A stretch of 64,000 nucleotides of DNA, from positions 48,363,880 through 48,427,879 of the forward strand of contig CP141132.1 of the NCBI GenBank assembly GCA_035236585.1, written 5' to 3'. This document shows positions 59,386 to 64,000 of the stretch, piece by piece (the first letter of the stretch is position 1; every line of letters starts with the position of its first letter). The DNA comes from Warburgia ugandensis (lineage: Eukaryota; Streptophyta; Magnoliopsida; Canellales; Canellaceae). The position numbers were made by a program, and so were the translations under genes. A model generated the notes under the pieces. That model was not told where the DNA came from. It saw nothing but the letters and a program-made list of their open reading frames with translations, and did no database searches.

Positions 59386-59640
59386 CTAATTTTTCCTAAT
59401 CCTAAGAACAAAATGACAAGATTTCTCACCCCACTTTAAAATCTCATGGTAGTCTATAAATGTCCTCCACCTTGAAAATTTAAGTGGTGGAAAAAATATG
59501 ACATGGTAGATCACCATGATTTTGATTGTTGTGGGACCATATTGATGATCTGCTATTTTTAATATTTCATGATAGTCAATATAATTCCTCCAACTAGAAA
59601 ATTGAGGTGTTGGTAACATGATGACTTCATGTACTATCAT
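59386..59640 (-). repeat. Internal tandem duplication of about 120 bp in element 1
   Basis: A minus-strand frame contains FSSWRNYIDYHEIL and, further on, FSRWRTFIDYHEIL, encoded by two imperfect copies of about 120 bp. I do not recognise the encoded text as a known domain. It lies between the gag-like part and the downstream LTR. Confidence 0.6.
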
Positions 59641-60048
59641 GCGGTTCGTTGGATCATATGGAAATGATTGGGTCTTGTCTTGGCTAAATTAAGGGATTGA
59701 CCATTCTATTTAGTTTATCTTCTTCCTTCATTGCCCTTACATTGTCTTAAACTAGAGGCATAAGCTAACTCTCCCCTTCCTAAAATGGTTGTTCTTATAT
59801 TATTAGAGGTAGGGACATGGTTTGGCTTAAACCCTTATTCTCTTTTGATGTGTACCCTAAGGTAGGTTGATGTACATCAACTGACTCTTTTTTCTCTTGT
59901 TTTATGGGCACAAGTAAGGTGTCAAATGGGCCTACATGACTATCTTGTGATTGTTCAAATAAGGTCTGCAAGTCCCATTTAGGTACATATTCTACATTTC
60001 AAGGTTCAATATGAATTGTGGGCTCTATAGGGGATCTACTCTAGCTTG

Positions 60049-60998
60049 CTATTGAGAAGTATCCATTAAAGGCATAGTATCCAATGGCTCATTCACCTCC
60101 TCAATGGATGTGTCTTCATTAAAGTTATAAAAATAAGTGAGACTTGCATTTAATGGTTTTGGTTTGGATGTTTCTAAAGCTTCATTTTCTTCATCAATGG
60201 AAGTCTCTTTATCATAATCATAAGGAGTAAGACATGCCTTGAGTAAATACAAGTTGGAGGGTTCTATAGATGGTTGTGGACTTTATGGCTCAGAATGGTC
60301 ATAAGATATTTCCATCTTATTATCAGTAACAAATGGCTCTTTAGTGTCCCTAATTTGTTTTATTTTCTCAGTCCATTTTGTTAATGTTTTTGTGAATATT
60401 TTTCCATATTGGTTTCATTTCTACAATTCATTCTTCCCTCTCTCGTTTCATTTCCTTATGCATCTTTTCACTAGTAGCCATGGTTTGTTCTATTCTCTAA
60501 AAAAGTTGTTGCATATCCTCTTTTAATGGTTATTCTTCATACTATAGAGAAAATGACTCGTAGGGTTAGTATTACTATGGCATTTGGGTATTGAAAAAGG
60601 GTTGAGTAGGTTGAACCCATTATGGTTGACCCTAATATTCTTGATAACCATGGTAGTGTTGATCAGGGTGGGACCATTGTGGTTCTTCCTGATATTGGTA
60701 ATCTTGAGGCCATGGTTGTTCATGATGCCTAGCCCATCCATTATAATTTGTCCCAGGATAGTAATCATTGCTAGGGTATGTGAATGCATTAGGTGCTGGT
60801 ATGTGGAGCTTGTTGGCCATGAAAGAGTGGGATGGGGATGCTTATAATATGTATAATTATTACGGTACTGAGGTTGTGGTGCAGCTTAGAAGCTATTACC
60901 CTAAGCAATTGACTTTCCATAATATCTAGCCTATCCATCCATGTATCTGTGAAATCTATTCCCTTCTTAACAAGCGCATGTTCTAACATTGTATACAA
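60049..60998 (-). pseudogene. Gag-like region of Athila/Tat-type element 1
   Basis: Minus-strand text includes an aromatic- and glutamine-rich segment (NDYYPGTNYNGWARHHEQPW at about 60700-60760) like the NPGWRNHPNFSW tail of Athila/Tat Gag, followed by acidic repeats (EDTSIEEVNEPLDT and KETSIDEENEALET at 60060-60250). No zinc knuckle is seen. Fossil with several breaks. The assignment rests on composition and position rather than a full domain match. Confidence 0.5.
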
Positions 60999-60999
60999 T

Positions 61000-62171
61000 G
61001 AAACAGAAAGTTAATGAGTACTTTTTTTTCCTTTATTAAGCACAAATAAAAAAACCTAACTATATGAAACCTAAATGCTAGTCCTATGCCAAATGATGTA
61101 CAATCAAATCCTAGTATCCACTAATCGAGTAGTGTATTAATTATCTTTGCTTAGTACATAGGTGGTAACTTCTTAGACCTACATCTAAACAGCTCCTTCT
61201 TTTGTCTAGATTTGACTACTAATTAGTTAGGTTCTGCTAAAAAATGGTTAATACAATCCTCATGTTACGAGGCTTTTAGACTTCAACTAACATCAATGGA
61301 AGGCCTAAGAAAATCACTTGGATTTTAAGACACCCACTATAACCACAGTGCTCAAAAGTCACTAGAGTAACAATAGATAATGTCCTTTTTAAAGGGTCTT
61401 ATGAGCTCGATACCCTAAGTCTCTTTCTACTTGATTTTAAATTTAAATTCAAAGGTTGGGATTATGACATATACGGATATTGATTGATTCTTAGGTAGGC
61501 CAAGGAGCTGGTGATGAAATCCAGTCCCTATCTTATAAGGTTCCTGTGGGGCATTTACTATCATTAATTCCATTCCATCATAAAGTTGTAAATATGCAAT
61601 GCAATACAAAAGCAAACTAATGCAACCTATTTGCTTACCAAGGTTAGACAGGTGCTCTAATGCAACAATCCTAAGTAAAGATGGACAATTATCAATGAAT
61701 GATCCTAATCTATATGAATTATACTAACACCCAAATGCAAATTACACTAAATGCATATTATTCCTAAAAATTAAGAATTGAGTGAGAGATACTTACATTG
61801 AGGGTTTCAATGATGATCAAGTGTGGTCCACCATACCCCACACTTACCTTGTATTATTACTACCAATTTAAAATTAAATAATAAAGAGATTGCAATTTAC
61901 AATGGGCCTCACTACAAGTTTCACTCAAATCCTAATCTAGGAAAGCAATAAGACCTAAGGTAAGATGATGAAGCCGTGGCCACTGGATCGCCACCACTTC
62001 TTTGCCAATTTCCCTCGCACAGAAATCAAAGAAAGAAGGTCAATGGGAGGAAAATAGAAATAAATACAAAAAGTATGAAAAAATTATTCAAAAACCCTTA
62101 ATCTAATGCACTCTAAACCTAGACTAAAGGAAAATCATCTAAAGTATGGAACACTACGCAATTTGTTACAA
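61000..62171 (-). other. Leader (untranslated) region of element 1
   Basis: 61620-62170 matches 29890-30480 of element 2. The stretch 61190-61440 instead resembles 39840-40100 inside the Tekay-like LTR (AATCCTCATGT-AGGAGG line, CACTAGAGT, CCCTAAGT-CTCTTTCTA). No gene is seen. Confidence 0.55.
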
Positions 62172-62196
62172 CTCCCTAACAACGATGCCAAAAACT
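62172..62196 (-). other. Primer-binding-site-like segment, element 1
   Basis: The minus strand reads TTTTTGGCATCGTTGTTAGG directly after the LTR end AACAACAAG. Athila/Tat elements have TTTGGCGCCGTTGCCGGGG here. Confidence 0.72.
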
Positions 62197-62352
62197 TGTT
62201 GTTGTTTAAAATAAACTCACAAGCACACAAATCCTTTACAATATAGCATGCTAGTGAGGTCGATCCTATGAGGAGCGAACTATTGTGATGCTAGTGGTCT
62301 ATTCTTTAAAATATCTAATCTAGCCAAAATTCAAGTGATTTTTGTCCTAAAC

Positions 62353-64000
62353 TGTGACAACCCGGGTTTTACATGATGCAAATTTGATAAAAAGGCAAGA
62401 TCTCTTATTTTATAAATATGAAATGCATGAAAATATTTTTCGTTTTGGAAAACAAGATTTTGTATAAAACCTCAAGTGTCAAAACACATTGTCCAATTAT
62501 CTAGCCATGGCAAAGTTTTAAATCAACATTTTTCCCAAGAAAGTGTTAGTCACAGCCTCAGCTATAGAGAGTAACTACAATCAAGTAACATTGAAAGATA
62601 AGGTAGGGGTTTACTTACTTGCACTTAGTCTAGATGTCTTTTGTCACAAGCGTTCCTTGCCCTTAAGTGTTTACTTTGTGTCTGAAAATGTTGAGGATTG
62701 GGTGAGTATATACTAGACTCAGTAGGAGTCTATCACTACTAGTTTTATAATGCATGCGATGTTTAAAATCATGTGCTCTTTAAAAACATGTGCATGTTTG
62801 AACACTCAAGTTCAATATATCAAAAACCATTGTCATATTGAAATACTAACGACTTAAAGAATCTCACAAATCAAGTCGAAAGTATCATATATATCATAAC
62901 ATAATGATATGCATAAGATGCTTCATTGAATCCAGCTCATGGATATCTAGTATGGTATGGTCGACCAACCTCATATCATGCCATATGCAATACAAATAAG
63001 TCCACGAAACCATAGGGTCCAAACTATGCCCACGACCTCACCACCGTGAGGTCCTCGGGTACCTGAGGACACAGGGTCATATGCCTCCACGAGACATATG
63101 ACACTTCTTCGTCGTAAATCATGCAATTTATGAAATCGGTTGCAAAACATGCATGAAATGCATAAAATCTGCTCATGCTAGTATTGCATTCAAAGTCATA
63201 ACCCTGCCTAGAAGCCTGACAGCCTAGAAGCTTGCCAGCCTAGAAGCCTGCCAGCCTAGAAGCCTTGTCAGCTCTCTCTGGCCCGCCCTCATCAGCCCGC
63301 CGTCATCGGTCAAGGCTACACTTAGCATGCAATCTATACATGTAGCACATGTCTTGGCAATATATGCGCAATGTATTTTTCAAAACCTGTCCTCTTTGAG
63401 TCCCTCACAACTGCCTACCCAGCGTCTTTTGGGCAGTCCAGCATCTTTTGGTAACCCTCAAGGACATGCAATCTTTCAAAAACTCAATGCTCACAAATCA
63501 TGCAATATATGCATTTGTTTGCAAAACATATCTATGCATAAAGCATTTATCATATGTAAGCTGAATTAAATCATGCTAAACAAGTCATATACTTATACTT
63601 AAAACATGCATTCTCAAAACATTCATGGTTCTTTTTAAAAAGTCTAGTAGCGATAGAGCACCTACCTAGCTAGGTTGCGTTAACCCCTTTGTCCTCGTAT
63701 GCTCCTGAACATGGTTTGGGGAATCAAGGTTAGTTTGGCCTACCTTTTATAGGTTTTAGAGTGGTTGGTCTTACCACTTAGGCATTAAGGGTTCATCCCC
63801 ATACCTATGGGTGTCCTAAGGTCCTAATTGGGCCTTGGTATCATCAGTTTTCCAAAGGTCTAGTGGCCACGCGCCACTATCCTATTCTAAGGGTCATTCC
63901 CACCTTAGATTGGGCCTTGATCAAGTATTTTATAGTTTGGGTGTGTCTGCGTCGTCGAAACGGATACAATGCCTTTCACGGCGCCTCAATCGGAGCTCTA
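62353..64000 (-). mobile_element. LTR family X, copy 3 (runs off the window)
   Basis: It starts TGTGACAACCCGGGTTTTAC, matching the end of copy 1 at 11544 and the reverse of copy 2 at 49473. The left target is TAAAC (62348-62352). The uninterrupted homologous site in the other LTR of its host (near 55873) reads CCTAAACTAAG. Content follows copy 2 more closely than copy 1, including the 16-bp minisatellite. The right end is outside the window, so solo LTR and full element cannot be told apart. Confidence 0.82.
63206..63270. repeat. 16-bp minisatellite, four units
   Basis: Units GCCTAGAAGCCTGACA, GCCTAGAAGCTTGCCA, GCCTAGAAGCCTGCCA and a fourth, GCCTAGAAGCCTTGTCA. They match in reverse the three-unit array at 48434-48481. 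Confidence 0.88.

Larger units (their letters stand above)
55720..62352 (-). mobile_element. Athila/Tat-type Ty3/gypsy element 1, broken
   Basis: Parts in minus-strand order: start of the visible upstream LTR portion 62197-62352 (the rest lies beyond a nested LTR), primer-site-like segment 62172-62196, long leader about 61000-62171, gag-like text 60050-60998, internal 3' part 58622-60048, polypurine-like tract, downstream LTR 55720-58621. No reverse transcriptase or integrase is recognisable, so it looks like a reduced, non-autonomous or degraded form with many breaks. LTR ends and leader match element 2 at 28640-33144. It was already in place when LTR copy X-3 inserted at 62353. Confidence 0.78.

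Overview
The window is transposon-dense DNA from the nuclear genome of a flowering plant. The evidence is the mix of element families: Ty3/gypsy elements with tRNA-iMet primer sites and Athila/Tat-type integrase text, plus En/Spm (CACTA) elements carrying plant-specific domains (Transpos_assoc, DUF4218, DUF4216, Transposase_24, Ulp1-like peptidase). The DNA is AT-rich by eye, with long GA and AC microsatellites. The species cannot be named from this. I found no intact host gene, no tRNA or rRNA gene and no CRISPR array. All recognisable coding text belongs to decayed mobile elements or their cargo.

Layout. 1-1519: unclassified dispersed repeat (family B). 1520-5660: long Tekay/Del-like LTR, plus orientation. 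About 5665-18480: large decayed CACTA element (CACTA-1) with subterminal TTAAAGTC repeats, a TNP2 start, a captured and duplicated B3 DNA-binding exon, the TNP2-linked DUF4216 end, a Transposase_24-like gene, an Ulp1-like peptidase and a 148-bp tandem array. Two solo LTRs sit inside it (7304-9498 and 11544-14151). About 18560-22150: two copies of repeat family C, each with a GA microsatellite. 22155-28628: family B split by a solo LTR with a perfect 5-bp target duplication. 28640-33144: remnant of an Athila/Tat-type element, minus strand. 33145-38890: family B and C remnants, with a solo LTR inserted in an AC microsatellite.

38895-39228: Athila-type LTR fragment. 39229-52283: the largest recognisable retroelement, a broken Tekay/Del-like Ty3/gypsy element on the minus strand with both LTRs, primer site and polypurine tract. 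It is split by a second LTR element at 46393-49473 flanked by TGTAG. About 52284-54300: small CACTA derivative (CACTA-2). 54423-55410: C-rich degenerate repeats, then a 225-bp tandem array. 55720-62352: Athila/Tat-type element, minus strand, whose upstream LTR is itself interrupted at 62353 by a third copy of the LTR family seen at 11.5 and 46.7 kb. That copy runs off the window.

The window is best read as a nesting history. CACTA-1 and families B and C are older hosts. The Athila-type and Tekay-type elements inserted later, and several were reduced to solo LTRs. The most unusual biology is in CACTA-1, which carries gene-derived cargo: a duplicated B3 exon with its splice donor, and an Ulp1-like peptidase with readable catalytic positions.
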